The notes: generated by a model from the sequence alone, not told the origin. Shown: positions 52,026 to 60,669, counted from the first letter of the stretch. The stretch: DNA of 64,000 nucleotides from Bacillus horti (GCF_030813115.1 NZ_JAUSTY010000010.1:1-64000); one strand, 5' to 3'. A program made the numbers and translations.

Positions 52026-52236
52026 ATTGTAACCTCTTCCAATTGTACCTTTCTATTTGTGTAACTCTTCGTCATCGTCATAATGAATTCCTCTTAGTTC
52101 TATAATAATTTTTATGCAAGTTGAAATATATGGCATTCCCTTCCTTTAATGCATTATATTAAGAAAGTGGGCATGCTATGACAACTTTAGGCAAACATTT
52201 GATCGGATACTTGTACGGAAGTAAAAAGATACAAAA

Positions 52237-52260
52237 AAGCTGACTTCACGAAGTCAGCTT
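52237..52260 (-). terminator. Terminator of prfC
   Basis: On the minus strand AAGCTGACTT (52260-52251) pairs perfectly with AAGTCAGCTT (52246-52237), followed by six T. It lies 68 bases after the prfC stop. Confidence 0.85.
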
Positions 52261-52327
52261 GTATATTAAAGAATTAGAGAGAACCTTCTTTTATTTATAG
52301 CATTGATCTAGTATAGGAAGCACAGGA

Positions 52328-53923
52328 CTAGCTATTTTTTGATGGGCTAAAGTTTGATTGGCTATGGAATTTTAGATCTGGATATCGTTCTTGTGCCCAT
52401 CTTAGACTATACTCATTTTCGAAGAGCATAACATGCCTTCCTTGCTTATCCTTCACTGGCTTCGCATTAGAGGCTTGGAACAGAGCAGGCTTATAGGAAT
52501 CTCCTTCAATCCAACGCGCAAGCTGATAAGGAAGCCTTTGCAGAGTCATATCTACACCGTATTCATGCTGCATACGGTACTCAAAAACCTCAAATTGTAA
52601 TTCACCAACCACTCCTAGAATCATCTCATCTAGTCCAGAAGTACTCTCAAAGAATTGAACCGTACCTTCCTCTGTCAACTGCTGCAAGCCTTTAAGGAAA
52701 TGCTTCTTTTTTAAAGCGTTTTTAATGGATACTCTTGAGAAATGCTCTGGAGAGAATAAAGGCATTTCACTGTAGGTAAACTCTTTGCCGCCGCAGAGCG
52801 TATCCCCAATCTGAAAAATACCTGGATCAAATAAGCCAATAATATCCCCAGCGTAAGCCTCCTGAATAATATTCCTTTCTTGGGCTAAAAACTGCTGAGG
52901 CTGAGAAAGCTTAATGGATTTTTTCATTCTAGGATGCTTTACACTCATGCCACGTTCAAATTTACCAGAGCAAATCCGCAGAAACGCTATACGATCTCGG
53001 TGTGCGGGGTTCATATTCGCTTGAATCTTAAAAATGAATCCAGAGAAATCCTTGTTAGATGGGTCAACGTAGCCTTCACTACTCACTCGACCAACCGGAG
53101 CTGGAGCCATAAAAAGGAAATGCTCTAAGAAGCTCTGCACACCAAAGTTGGATATGGCACTACCAAAGAATGTTGGCGTTAAATCACCGTTGAGGATTTT
53201 TTCCTCGTCATAGGGATCACCCGCTACATCAAGCAAGCTAACTTCCTCTACTAGGCGCTGATGGGCAGCTTCACCTAATAGCTCTGTTAAGTCTGCTCCT
53301 TCTATGTCAGAGACAGGATAAATTTTTACTTTATTCGGATTAGAGGCATCATAAATTTCGACATGCTGATGCTTACGATCGTAAATCCCTTGAAAATCAC
53401 TCCCTGATCCTATCGGCCAGTTCATTGGATAGGAGCGCATCCCGAGGATCTCTTCTAGCTCCTCCAATAGATCAAACGGATCTCTGGTTTCCCGATCCAT
53501 TTTGTTAATCATGGTGAATATAGGTATCCCTCGCTGGCTACAAACCTCGAATAGCTTTTTCGTTTGAGCCTCTACACCCTTTGCTCCATCAATTAACATC
53601 ACGGCACTATCTGCTGCTGTTAACGTACGGTACGTATCCTCAGAGAAGTCCTCATGTCCAGGTGTATCTAAGATGTTGATACGATAATCGTTATAATCGA
53701 ATTCCATCACACTTGATGTAACAGAGATTCCACGTTGTTTTTCAATTTCCATCCAATCTGACGTAGCAAATTTTGAGTTCTTTTTTCCTTTAACCATTCC
53801 AGCTTCACGAATAGCTCCACCAAATAATAGAAGCTTTTCTGTTAATGTCGTTTTCCCTGCGTCAGGGTGAGAGATAATCGCTAGTGTTTTTCGTTTAGAA
53901 ACCTGATCTATAATTGAGCTCAC
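52328..53923 (-). CDS. prfC: Peptide chain release factor 3
   Basis: The 531-residue translational GTPase has G1 SHPDAGKTTLTE, G2/switch with RGISVTSSVM, G3 DTPGHEDFSEDTYRTL, and G4 NKMDRETRDP. The RF3-specific C-terminal domain includes FQIGDTLCGG. It recycles RF1/RF2 from terminated ribosomes. The GTG start follows AAAGGAATTAACAAA. Length is typical. It is present in only part of the Bacillales. Confidence 0.97.
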   Translation of the reverse strand: MSSIIDQVSKRKTLAIISHPDAGKTTLTEKLLLFGGAIREAGMVKGKKNSKFATSDWMEIEKQRGISVTSSVMEFDYNDYRINILDTPGHEDFSEDTYRTLTAADSAVMLIDGAKGVEAQTKKLFEVCSQRGIPIFTMINKMDRETRDPFDLLEELEEILGMRSYPMNWPIGSGSDFQGIYDRKHQHVEIYDASNPNKVKIYPVSDIEGADLTELLGEAAHQRLVEEVSLLDVAGDPYDEEKILNGDLTPTFFGSAISNFGVQSFLEHFLFMAPAPVGRVSSEGYVDPSNKDFSGFIFKIQANMNPAHRDRIAFLRICSGKFERGMSVKHPRMKKSIKLSQPQQFLAQERNIIQEAYAGDIIGLFDPGIFQIGDTLCGGKEFTYSEMPLFSPEHFSRVSIKNALKKKHFLKGLQQLTEEGTVQFFESTSGLDEMILGVVGELQFEVFEYRMQHEYGVDMTLQRLPYQLARWIEGDSYKPALFQASNAKPVKDKQGRHVMLFENEYSLRWAQERYPDLKFHSQSNFSPSKNS

Positions 53924-54166
53924 TTTGTTAATTCCTTTCTTTTGTTAAATCCATTATTATGAAAAGTGACTGTAACCCTAACAGCTATCACTCTATAAAC
54001 TAAATAGATAAGTGTATTGGATCTTATCTAAAATCATCTATGTAACTTGTCACATGGGTTAATTTCTCCAATCTGTTGTGATCTATTGTTTAGTTTACCA
54101 CATCCGTAACATTCTCCAAACAAGAAAGTGCAATCATAAACCTTACAAGAAATGAGGGGGAGGAAT

Positions 54167-54439
54167 ATGGCCGTTCAAATTATGGATGATGATGATGGAT
54201 TTATGGGTAGTGCATACATTCAGCACACGAACTGGGACCTAAAAGAAGGATTTGTACAGCAGATTACGGTTACTCCTAATCAACTTCCAACCATGGCTGT
54301 GTATCCGTGGAATCCATATACTGATCCAGCCTTTTTCAAGTACTTTCCACAGATAGCCTACCCCTTTTTGTACCCAATGCAGCCAGCTTATACCTATCCT
54401 CACCCTAAAGTCTTTCCTCCTCCTAAATATAACTGTTAA
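54167..54439 (+). CDS. Pro/Tyr-rich small protein, possible spore coat component
   Basis: The 90-residue product has an acidic start (AVQIMDDDDGFMGSAYIQHT), then a Pro, Tyr and Phe-rich C-terminal half (YPFLYPMQPAYTYPHPKVFP). This is a composition common in spore coat proteins. The ATG at 54167 follows GGGGGAGGAAT. It overlaps the convergent GerPC-like gene by 4 bases and heads the spore-gene region. Confidence 0.6.
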   Translation: MAVQIMDDDDGFMGSAYIQHTNWDLKEGFVQQITVTPNQLPTMAVYPWNPYTDPAFFKYFPQIAYPFLYPMQPAYTYPHPKVFPPPKYNC

Positions 54440-54777
54440 GTGGAATGTGGAGTATGTGGTTGATGCTTATCCATCACATTTTGATCTGGCATTCCATCCT
54501 GTTTCATTTCCTGCTCCATATCCTGGAGTTGAACCTCTTCACCGTCTGTTTCCGTAAGCCATTTCTTAATTTCTTCTGGATCACTAAGCGCCGTCATACC
54601 AATATTAAGAGTTCCTTTTAGCTCCCTTACCGTTAGCTCTTGAATTTTATAGTTAATATTCTCAATATGGATCGGTTTTAGTTGCTCTATTTTTCCTCTA
54701 AGTTCTTCATTCTCTTGCTCTAGACGCTGTACCTTTTCCTCTAGAATCCTGAAAAAGTCAGGATACTGATAATACAT
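54436..54777 (-). CDS. GerPC-like spore germination protein (short form)
   Basis: The 113-residue protein has an N-terminal coiled coil (ILEEKVQRLEQENEELRGKI). The GerPC core follows: HIENINYKIQELTVRELKGT then LNIG. An acidic tail ends it. GerP proteins let germinants pass the spore coat. It is about half the usual GerPC length, lacking the C-terminal part. The ATG at 54777 follows AAAAGGGGTGG. Confidence 0.75.
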   Translation of the reverse strand: MYYQYPDFFRILEEKVQRLEQENEELRGKIEQLKPIHIENINYKIQELTVRELKGTLNIGMTALSDPEEIKKWLTETDGEEVQLQDMEQEMKQDGMPDQNVMDKHQPHTPHST

Positions 54778-54861
54778 AGCAACCACCCCTTTTGATTTAT
54801 GCACTCATTCGATCTGGGCTCATATGATAGGATATGTACTCTTACACGGGGAGGTTCTTGT

Positions 54862-55284
54862 ATGAATCAAAATCCTACGGACTTTTACAAATGGCAATCG
54901 ATGGCCAAGGACTTATTAGGAAATGAGTTTTTCCATGATTTTTTTAAGCAGGTTAAAAAAGATAGCCCAGCGTACAATATCTATAAAAGCTCCTCGGAAA
55001 TCATTGTTTTAATCAATCTACCTTATGTGCGGGATCTTTCTCAAATAAAGCTGACTGTTAGAGATCAGGAGCTGCAGGTGAAAGGTAAAATTGACCTAGG
55101 CTTCGATCATTTAGAAAATGTGCAAAGTGAGATTTTTTCAGGGATGTTCGAAGCGGTTATTCCATTACCTGTAGTTGTCAATACGAAGCGAGTCAATGCC
55201 AATTACCAGCGGGGAATTCTTTCAGTTCAGCTGTTTCCTAAGATAAAGAAGGAGGGCTCTCCTGTGCATATTGGTGAAAAGTGA
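54862..55284 (+). CDS. Hsp20/alpha-crystallin-like protein, spore type
   Basis: The 140-residue protein is an Hsp20 fold with diverged signatures (SSEIIVLINLPYVRDLSQIK; LQVKGKIDLGFDH; VNANYQRGILSVQLF, equivalent to the AxxxxGvL motif). Proteins of this type (CotM/CotP-like) associate with spore coats. GGGGAGG lies 7 bases before the ATG at 54862; an upstream frame start is not needed. It lies divergent from the GerPC-like gene. Confidence 0.8.
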   Translation: MNQNPTDFYKWQSMAKDLLGNEFFHDFFKQVKKDSPAYNIYKSSSEIIVLINLPYVRDLSQIKLTVRDQELQVKGKIDLGFDHLENVQSEIFSGMFEAVIPLPVVVNTKRVNANYQRGILSVQLFPKIKKEGSPVHIGEK

Positions 55285-55286
55285 GT

Positions 55287-55306
55287 GGGGTTGTCCCAAA
55301 AGTCAT
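55287..55306 (+). repeat. GGGGTTGTCCCAAAAGTCAT element, second copy
   Basis: It resembles the left arm of the palindrome at 8729-8748 (17-18 of 20 bases). Here no matching right arm is clear. Probably a solo insertion-sequence end. Confidence 0.5.
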
Positions 55307-55341
55307 CCTAAATGACGCTGGGAGTCCTCTTTACATAAAAT

Positions 55342-55382
55342 AAAAAAGCATGCTTGAGCAAGATGCTGAGCATGCTTTTTTT
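55342..55382. terminator. Bidirectional terminator
   Basis: AAAAAAGCATGCT (55342-55354) pairs perfectly with AGCATGCTTTTTT (55369-55381) between convergent genes, so it can act on both strands. Confidence 0.88.
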
Positions 55383-55411
55383 CTTGCGACCCATGATTAT
55401 AAAATGTAGTG

Positions 55412-55642
55412 TTAGAGCTGCTTCTGTGGTTGATCAATGAAATCAGGATCAAAGACCAAATTGAAGTTTCCATTCGTTGCTGGACGCACTAAGGCATTAC
55501 CAATAATAGATTGACTTCCAACGGACTTAGAACTTGAAGAAAATCCTTTGCCAATCACATTTCCAACGTTTACTGAGCCATTACTTGAAGCATTAATGAC
55601 CTCAATATTAAAAATCTGATTAAGATGTGTATAAAAAAGCAT
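55412..55642 (-). CDS. GerPA/GerPF family spore germination protein
   Basis: The 76-residue protein has the family pattern FNIEVINASSNGSVNVGNVI, a Ser-rich middle (GFSSSSKSVGSQSIIGNAL), and the closing FDPDFIDQPQKQL (family: DPD-x-x-DQ). Length is exactly typical. It ends with the same QPQKQL as the gene at 56063-56284, showing recent duplication. Confidence 0.9.
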   Translation of the reverse strand: MLFYTHLNQIFNIEVINASSNGSVNVGNVIGKGFSSSSKSVGSQSIIGNALVRPATNGNFNLVFDPDFIDQPQKQL

Positions 55643-55695
55643 AATTTATCCCCTTTCAATTAGAACTTTCAGGCTATTCTTTGCAATTCAAACCA

Positions 55696-56034
55696 TTAAG
55701 GAACACCACCTATATCGCCGACTCCACCTACATCCACTTCGCCAACTCCTCCGACTCCTACATCACCTATCCCGCCAACATCACCAACCTCTCCAGGGGT
55801 AACTGGAGGGGCACTGGGAACAACCCCCTCACTAGGAATACTAGGTCCTCCTGGAGGTAGAAGCTCGGCAGGAGGAATATGAGGAACCTCTGCTCCACCA
55901 GGTGCTGTGGCTGGAAGGGTAGGGATACTGGAAATGGAGGACCTATTATCACTTAAAATCGTTCTACCTATATTTAGAGACCCAAGGTTTGTGATGGATT
56001 CAATACATAAATTCGTAATGCAAATCTTTAACAT
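55696..56034 (-). CDS. GerPB/GerPD-like protein with Pro/Gly-repeat tail
   Basis: The 112-residue product has an N-terminal GerPB/D-like part (ICITNLCIESITNLGSLNIG). A Pro-rich stretch (PPAELLPPGGPSIPSEG) follows, then a striking G-(D/E)-V-G-G-(V/I) repeat for the last 35 residues. The repetitive tail is unusual for GerP and resembles elastin-like coat proteins. ATG at 56034 has GAAAGGGTG upstream. Confidence 0.75.
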   Translation of the reverse strand: MLKICITNLCIESITNLGSLNIGRTILSDNRSSISSIPTLPATAPGGAEVPHIPPAELLPPGGPSIPSEGVVPSAPPVTPGEVGDVGGIGDVGVGGVGEVDVGGVGDIGGVP

Positions 56035-56062
56035 GAAACACACCCTTTCTTAAGTGATAGGA

Positions 56063-56284
56063 TTATAATTGTTTTTGTGGCTGATCAATTAAGTCAGGGT
56101 CAGAAACAATATTTTTATCAAAGTTGGTAGAAGGACTGTTGATAGAGTCCCCGATGACAGTTTGCCCCCCAACAGATTTTGAGTCGGCCTTGTTTCCCTT
56201 AAGAATCGTATTACCAAAATTAATCGAACCATTACTGGAAACGTTGTTAACCCTGAAATTGAAGATATTATTAATATGAGGCAT
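56063..56284 (-). CDS. GerPA/GerPF family spore germination protein
   Basis: The 73-residue protein reads FNFRVNNVSSNGSINFGNTI, SKSVGGQTVIGDSINSPSTN and SDPDLIDQPQKQL, a standard GerPF-type sequence. First gene of a three-gene minus-strand set with 55696 and 55412, probably one sporulation transcript. The TCACCC context before the ATG provides the minus-strand AAGGGTGATG ribosome site. Confidence 0.9.
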   Translation of the reverse strand: MPHINNIFNFRVNNVSSNGSINFGNTILKGNKADSKSVGGQTVIGDSINSPSTNFDKNIVSDPDLIDQPQKQL

Positions 56285-56518
56285 GACATCACCCTTTGGG
56301 AGCGTTTGGTTTATATATATGTATTAAAACAGCCTTGTGACACATTTACCCTGTCTTTTAGCCTACATTAGCAAATGGTATGAAATATTGCTTTAGCCAA
56401 ACCCTTCCCTAGTTATTCGCATATACTACAAAAAGTTCGTTTTGCCTAGGACAAATGAGGATTTCCTCAGAGGGTAATTATAAAGGTCAATTTTGAAGGT
56501 GAATAGGGAGGGAATAGA

Positions 56519-56962
56519 GTGGTACATTCATTATATGAAGCATGTTATTCCTGTTTGGGGAAGAATGTAGTGCTACAAGTGATAGATGGCCGGGAGCTAC
56601 GCGGTGTAGTGAATCATGTGACCGATGAACATATTGTTTTAAGTCCAATGATCGGTGGAGATGTTTTTGGAGTACAGGATTCACAAGCAGGATCACATTC
56701 AATAGTAGAAAATAATGAGATTGGAGAGCCTGAGAGGGGCTTTTTTAATCCTTATATAGTCCCTTTAGCAGCTATTGCAGGCTTAGCCGTAGTGGGCACA
56801 GCCCCTTTTTGGGGAGGTGGTGGATTTGGAGGTGGCTATGCAGGTTACGGAAAGCCTTTTTATGGTGGGTATGGCAGGCCAGGCTTCGGGTACCCAGCAG
56901 GTTACGGATACCCTCCAAGCTATGGAGCTGGATATGGGGGAGCAGGTGGCTTTTTCTGGTGA
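56519..56962 (+). CDS. Sm-like domain plus Gly/Tyr-rich spore coat protein
   Basis: The 147-residue protein has an N-terminal Sm-like/DUF2642-type segment (CLGKNVVLQVIDGRELRGVV then NHVTDEHIVL). The hydrophobic segment YIVPLAAIAGLAVVGTAPFW follows, then a Gly/Tyr-rich C-terminus with GGYAGYGKPFYGGYG-like repeats. The design is typical of Bacillus coat or exosporium proteins. GTG start after GGGAGG. Confidence 0.75.
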   Translation: MVHSLYEACYSCLGKNVVLQVIDGRELRGVVNHVTDEHIVLSPMIGGDVFGVQDSQAGSHSIVENNEIGEPERGFFNPYIVPLAAIAGLAVVGTAPFWGGGGFGGGYAGYGKPFYGGYGRPGFGYPAGYGYPPSYGAGYGGAGGFFW

Positions 56963-57001
56963 GGAAGTTAAATAGATAATTAAAGCTGTTGTGGAGAACA
57001 T

Positions 57002-57526
57002 CTACTCAATGTTAATGTTCTCCATTTTCCGTTGAGTTCGAGGGAAGCTAATTTTTAGCAAACCATTGATGAACTTAGCAGAGACTTTATTTTCATTCAC
57101 AGCTTCTGGTAGACGAACCGTTCTTTCAAAAGGACCATAGTGTCTCTCAGAAGAAATACTTTCCATATCTGATGTTAAGGGGTGTACAATACCCTTAATT
57201 TGAAGTAGATCATGGGCAACCCCTAATTGCACATCTTCTTTATGTACTCCTGGTAGTTCAATTAATATGGTAAGCTCATAGTCATTCCTAAATAGATCGA
57301 TTCGGGGAAAGAGTGGCTTTGTCCTCTGGGAATGGTCATTATTTCTAGTCTCTCGAGCAGGATAACTGGACATATTAGGCTGTTGATCATGGTTTTGATT
57401 TGGTCCAAAAGCGAATTGATCTAATAGCTTTTTTGGATAATCACTACCAAACACTCCATTCCAGAAATCGCTCCCTTGGAATTGATCAGCAACATCTATC
57501 CAATGCTTTAATTTGTCTTTATCCAT
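57002..57526 (-). CDS. Hsp20 family protein, spore coat (CotM/CotP) type
   Basis: The 174-residue product has an alpha-crystallin domain from about residue 80: FPRIDLFRNDYELTILIELP, GVHKEDVQLGVAHDLLQIKG, FERTVRLPEAVNENKVSAKF and NGLLKISFPR. These are all canonical Hsp20 positions (ELPGV, AxFxNGLL). The ATG at 57526 follows GGAGGAGGAG; an upstream extension to 57649 would read through that site. Divergent from the gene at 57609. Confidence 0.88.
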   Translation of the reverse strand: MDKDKLKHWIDVADQFQGSDFWNGVFGSDYPKKLLDQFAFGPNQNHDQQPNMSSYPARETRNNDHSQRTKPLFPRIDLFRNDYELTILIELPGVHKEDVQLGVAHDLLQIKGIVHPLTSDMESISSERHYGPFERTVRLPEAVNENKVSAKFINGLLKISFPRTQRKMENINIE

Positions 57527-57608
57527 TGATCTCATCTCCTCCTCCAAGGATTTCTTACATAAATCCCTTGCCGGCCTCATATTGTAGTCATAGAGAGGAG
57601 GAAAGGGC

Positions 57609-57851
57609 GTGAGAACACCTTCTATATCTATTAATATTTTTATGATCAAAATTAATTCCTTTGAAAATGCGTCGGCAGTAAATATTGGTCAAAATCTATT
57701 AGCAGAATGGACGAATTCTGATAAGAAAAATCAAGGATATGGTCAAAATTTTGGGGATGATGGTGCTTTCCTGAATAATCGTAGCTTCGTAGATGACAAG
57801 GATGCTTTCGATTCAAATAACCACTTCCCTTCACGTGAACTATCATATTAA
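57609..57851 (+). CDS. Divergent GerP-like spore protein 1
   Basis: The 80-residue protein reads IKINSFENASAVNIGQNLLA then KKNQGYGQNFGDDGAF and SFVDDKDAFDSNN. It shares N(Q/N)G(Y/F)G-x5-GD and D-x-D-x-x-D-x-N with two neighbours (57888, 58790). The start and end resemble the GerPA/PF pattern (IGQN...DPD..DxN). The GTG at 57609 has GGAGGAAAGG before it; the later ATG at 57642 has none. Confidence 0.7.
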   Translation: MRTPSISINIFMIKINSFENASAVNIGQNLLAEWTNSDKKNQGYGQNFGDDGAFLNNRSFVDDKDAFDSNNHFPSRELSY

Positions 57852-57887
57852 AAACAATCCAACATTCGGTAGGAGGGAGGTAATGAT

Positions 57888-58121
57888 ATGCAATTTGCCC
57901 CTATGGCTGTAAACTTGTTAGCTTTTAAAGCCAATACGGTAGATAGAGGATCATCAATTACATTAGGTCCATATCAACAAATTGACTATTTTCTTTCTAA
58001 TAAGCAAAACCAAGGATTCGGGGAGGAGAACGGAGACTTTGGTGCTTTGTTTGTTCCTCTAAGCATTATATCAGATCCGGACGTCTCGGATTCTAATTCT
58101 GCTAAAACTAGTATTATCTAA
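57888..58121 (+). CDS. Divergent GerP-like spore protein 2
   Basis: The 77-residue product reads MAVNLLAFKANTVDRGSSIT, then KQNQGFGEENGDFGALF and ISDPDVSDSNSAK. The closing DPDVSDSN is very close to the GerPA/GerPF DPD-x-x-DQ end. Strong GGAGGTAATGAT before ATG. Same strand as protein 1, 36 bases apart, so probably co-transcribed. Confidence 0.75.
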   Translation: MQFAPMAVNLLAFKANTVDRGSSITLGPYQQIDYFLSNKQNQGFGEENGDFGALFVPLSIISDPDVSDSNSAKTSII

Positions 58122-58156
58122 GGGCTAGATTAAATTTGGGTAAAGCTTTTTCGTGA

Positions 58157-58645
58157 TTACTCTTCCTTGCCTTTGATGGAGTATCGAGGAGGGAAATTTG
58201 AAGTAGACCTATTCAAAGAATCACTGGTGTGATCATTCTTGATCAATGAATTAGGAGATTCATTCCCTTCTTCTGTATTATTAGACTCAGCTGAAGTAGT
58301 GTTTGTTTTTATGTGCTTAGCAGTGGTATTGGCCTCACCATAGTTCGCACCTATGTTTAGCTTACCTTGTAATTCTTTAATACCTAACGCACCAAAATTA
58401 TTACTTAGCTCAAATTTATCAATACTTATTTTTTCAATGTGTAATTTTTCTACAATGATTGGGGGTGAGATTTGTTCTGCTTGAGAGTGAACTGACGTAT
58501 TTTCCTCATGATGATTGGGTTGGTCGAGCATAAGGAGCTTCTGCTCAAGATCATAAATATGCTGCTCTAGTTTATCTATTTTGTTTATGGCTTCTTTTAC
58601 TTTTTTTTTCTGATTGATCCCTGAGAAAAATTCTGATAGCTTCAT
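58157..58645 (-). CDS. GerPC-like spore germination protein
   Basis: The 162-residue protein has a basic N-terminus and an N-terminal coiled coil (AINKIDKLEQHIYDLEQKLL). The GerPC-like core IEKISIDKFELSNNFGALGI then KELQGKLNIGA follows, and an Asn/Thr/Ser-rich low-complexity tail. It is the second GerPC-like gene in the window. Convergent with the two GerP-like genes on the plus strand. Confidence 0.75.
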   Translation of the reverse strand: MKLSEFFSGINQKKKVKEAINKIDKLEQHIYDLEQKLLMLDQPNHHEENTSVHSQAEQISPPIIVEKLHIEKISIDKFELSNNFGALGIKELQGKLNIGANYGEANTTAKHIKTNTTSAESNNTEEGNESPNSLIKNDHTSDSLNRSTSNFPPRYSIKGKEE

Positions 58646-58789
58646 GGTCGTCCCCCTTAGTGCTTATTAGCTTTCTAGACAGCTATCATTAATAATCAAG
58701 CTCTTTTTATATGTATCTGGCTGCAATTAAAAATATGCAGGGATTTGTCCATCTTTTCAGAAAAGTAGTGTAGAAATGGAGGAGAATCC

Positions 58790-59038
58790 TTGACTAAAGG
58801 AGTAGATTTTGAACCAACAAATTGTCAAATAGGGATGTGCAAGGTTAATTCGTTGGGAATAGGATCAAGCTTCAGGGTAGGGCAAACTTGTGTGAAAAAT
58901 TTTAACCATTGCCTTAAGCGAAACAATGGGTTTGGGGAAGATTTAGGAGATCGAACTATTCTGCTTAACCCTATTCAATTGATTGATGATGCTGATGTCT
59001 TTGATCTAAATACAGGTAGATACAGACTAAAGAAGTGA
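58790..59038 (+). CDS. Divergent GerP-like spore protein 3
   Basis: The 82-residue product (TTG start after GGAGGAG) has CKVNSLGIGSSFRVGQTCVK then KRNNGFGEDLGDRTILL and DDADVFDLN, the same signature as 57609 and 57888. It uniquely carries four Cys (positions about 13, 17, 39, 46) that could cross-link in the coat. Monocistronic with a terminator at 59071-59110. Confidence 0.7.
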   Translation: MTKGVDFEPTNCQIGMCKVNSLGIGSSFRVGQTCVKNFNHCLKRNNGFGEDLGDRTILLNPIQLIDDADVFDLNTGRYRLKK

Positions 59039-59070
59039 ATAATGTACAGGAGCAGGGCGAATTTCAAAAG

Positions 59071-59110
59071 CTGACATCAACCATAGGGGATATGATTGAT
59101 GTCAGTTTTT
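59071..59110 (+). terminator. Terminator closing the spore-gene region
   Basis: CTGACATCAA (59071-59080) pairs perfectly with TTGATGTCAG (59096-59105), followed by five T. The remaining bases to 59328 carry the paaX promoter region. Confidence 0.85.
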
Positions 59111-59328
59111 ATTTTTCTCATTCTCTACTTGATATGGAGCATTTCCTTTTAAAGGGTAGAACGAACTGATTTTGTGAATATACAGGTAAAGTAGGTATAT
59201 AACAAGTCAAAAGTGACTCTTGCACACATTTATACTCTACAAAACATATAACGAATATTTTACAGCACATGTTTTTCTCGTTATAATAGCTCTAAACTTA
59301 TGTTTGTTAGAAGGATATGGGGTGTAGG

Positions 59329-60231
59329 ATGGAACAAAGCTTAAATACTAGATCAATGATTTTCACATTATACGGAGATTATATCCATCATTATGGTGGT
59401 GAGATTTGGATAGGTAGTCTGATTAGGCTCATGGAGGAGTTTGGACACAACGCTCAGGCGATTCGTGCAGCTATCTCTCGTATGAGTAAGCAAGGGTGGG
59501 TAGAGGCTAGAAAGGAAGGAAACAAAAGCTATTACTATCTTACAGAGATAGGGAAGAAGCGAATGGATGAAGCGGCACAAAGAATTTTTAAGCTGCAAGC
59601 TCAGCCATGGGACGGTAAGTGGAGAATGCTTATTTACTCTATTCCAGAGGAAAAAAGAGCGATACGTGACGAACTGAGGAAAGAACTGATTTGGAGTGGC
59701 TTTGGCTCTTTGACATTCAGCTGCTATATTTCTCCCAATCCTCTGGAGCAGCAGGTACAGGATTTAATTAAAAGGTACCAGGTTGAGGAGTACGTAGATT
59801 TCTTTATTTCAAGCTATGAGGGCCCACATCAGGGACAGGATGTCGTAGCTAGATGCTGGAACCTTGAGGAGATTAATTCAAAATATCAGAGCTTTATTGA
59901 GCTGTATAGTAAAAAATATATTGTTGATCGGAACAAAATTGAAAAAGGAGATATGCAGGATGGGGATTGCTTTGTCGAGCGAACAAAGCTGATTCACGAG
60001 TATCGAAAATTTCTGTTTGTTGATCCTGGCTTACCTGAAGTTCTCTTACCTAAGGATTGGCTAGGAGATCATGCAGCCGCTTTGTTCAGGGATTATTATA
60101 AGGTGCTAGCGGAGCCAGCCAGCCGTTTTTTTGAGAGTGTCTACCAAGAGGGGAATGACGCTGCTCGAAGCGAGCTGTATAATGTTTTTGAACATCCATA
60201 CATGGTACAGCAGCAAGGTAGAGATGAGTAG
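59329..60231 (+). CDS. paaX: PaaX-family transcriptional repressor of phenylacetate catabolism
   Basis: This 300-residue GntR-like winged-helix repressor has MIFTLYGDYIHHYGGEIWIG and GHNAQAIRAAISRMSKQGWV in the PaaX HTH. The central PaaX domain (WDGKWRMLIYSIPEEKRAIR) and the C-terminal effector part are present. In known systems it binds phenylacetyl-CoA and then leaves its operators. The ATG at 59329 is preferred to one four codons earlier, which is too close to AGAAGG. It is 12 bases from the next gene. Confidence 0.93.
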   Translation: MEQSLNTRSMIFTLYGDYIHHYGGEIWIGSLIRLMEEFGHNAQAIRAAISRMSKQGWVEARKEGNKSYYYLTEIGKKRMDEAAQRIFKLQAQPWDGKWRMLIYSIPEEKRAIRDELRKELIWSGFGSLTFSCYISPNPLEQQVQDLIKRYQVEEYVDFFISSYEGPHQGQDVVARCWNLEEINSKYQSFIELYSKKYIVDRNKIEKGDMQDGDCFVERTKLIHEYRKFLFVDPGLPEVLLPKDWLGDHAAALFRDYYKVLAEPASRFFESVYQEGNDAARSELYNVFEHPYMVQQQGRDE

Positions 60232-60243
60232 GAGGGGAGAGAG

Positions 60244-60669
60244 ATGGAAGAAGTAAGCCCGTACACTGTTCAAGATTTATTAGATGTTGTTCATGGGGAC
60301 AAGCATCCACCAAATTGTGATTTGACAATGAAAGTAAAAGCTTATTTTGCAAAGGATGGTTTAGCTAAGGGAATTTGGACAGTGCATCCAGAATTTCTCA
60401 ATGGACATGGAGTAGCGATGGGAGGTTTTGTTTCTGCGGCGGCAGATATTATGATGGCTTATGCGATGGCGTCTAAGCTGGGAGAGAAGCAGGGCTTCTC
60501 AAGTATTACATTACAGGCGACATACCACCGACCTATAGCTCTTGGTACGGTAGAGATAGAAGCTAGGGTAGAGAGGCTAGGGAAATCTGTGGCTTATGTA
60601 GAAGCTACGCTAAGTCAAAACAATAAGAGGGCGGCAACACTAACATCATCTATCATGGTCGTAAACTAG
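60244..60669 (+). CDS. PaaI-like hotdog thioesterase
   Basis: The 141-residue hotdog protein has VHPEFLNGHGVAMGGFVSAA, with Asn/His-Gly active-site region and helix, and ITLQATYHRPIALGTVEIEA. PaaI thioesterases rescue stalled ring-hydroxylated phenylacetyl-CoA intermediates. GGAGGGGAGAG precedes the ATG. It is co-transcribed with paaX and lies upstream of paaA across a 366-base gap holding repeat copy 2. Confidence 0.88.
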   Translation: MEEVSPYTVQDLLDVVHGDKHPPNCDLTMKVKAYFAKDGLAKGIWTVHPEFLNGHGVAMGGFVSAAADIMMAYAMASKLGEKQGFSSITLQATYHRPIALGTVEIEARVERLGKSVAYVEATLSQNNKRAATLTSSIMVVN

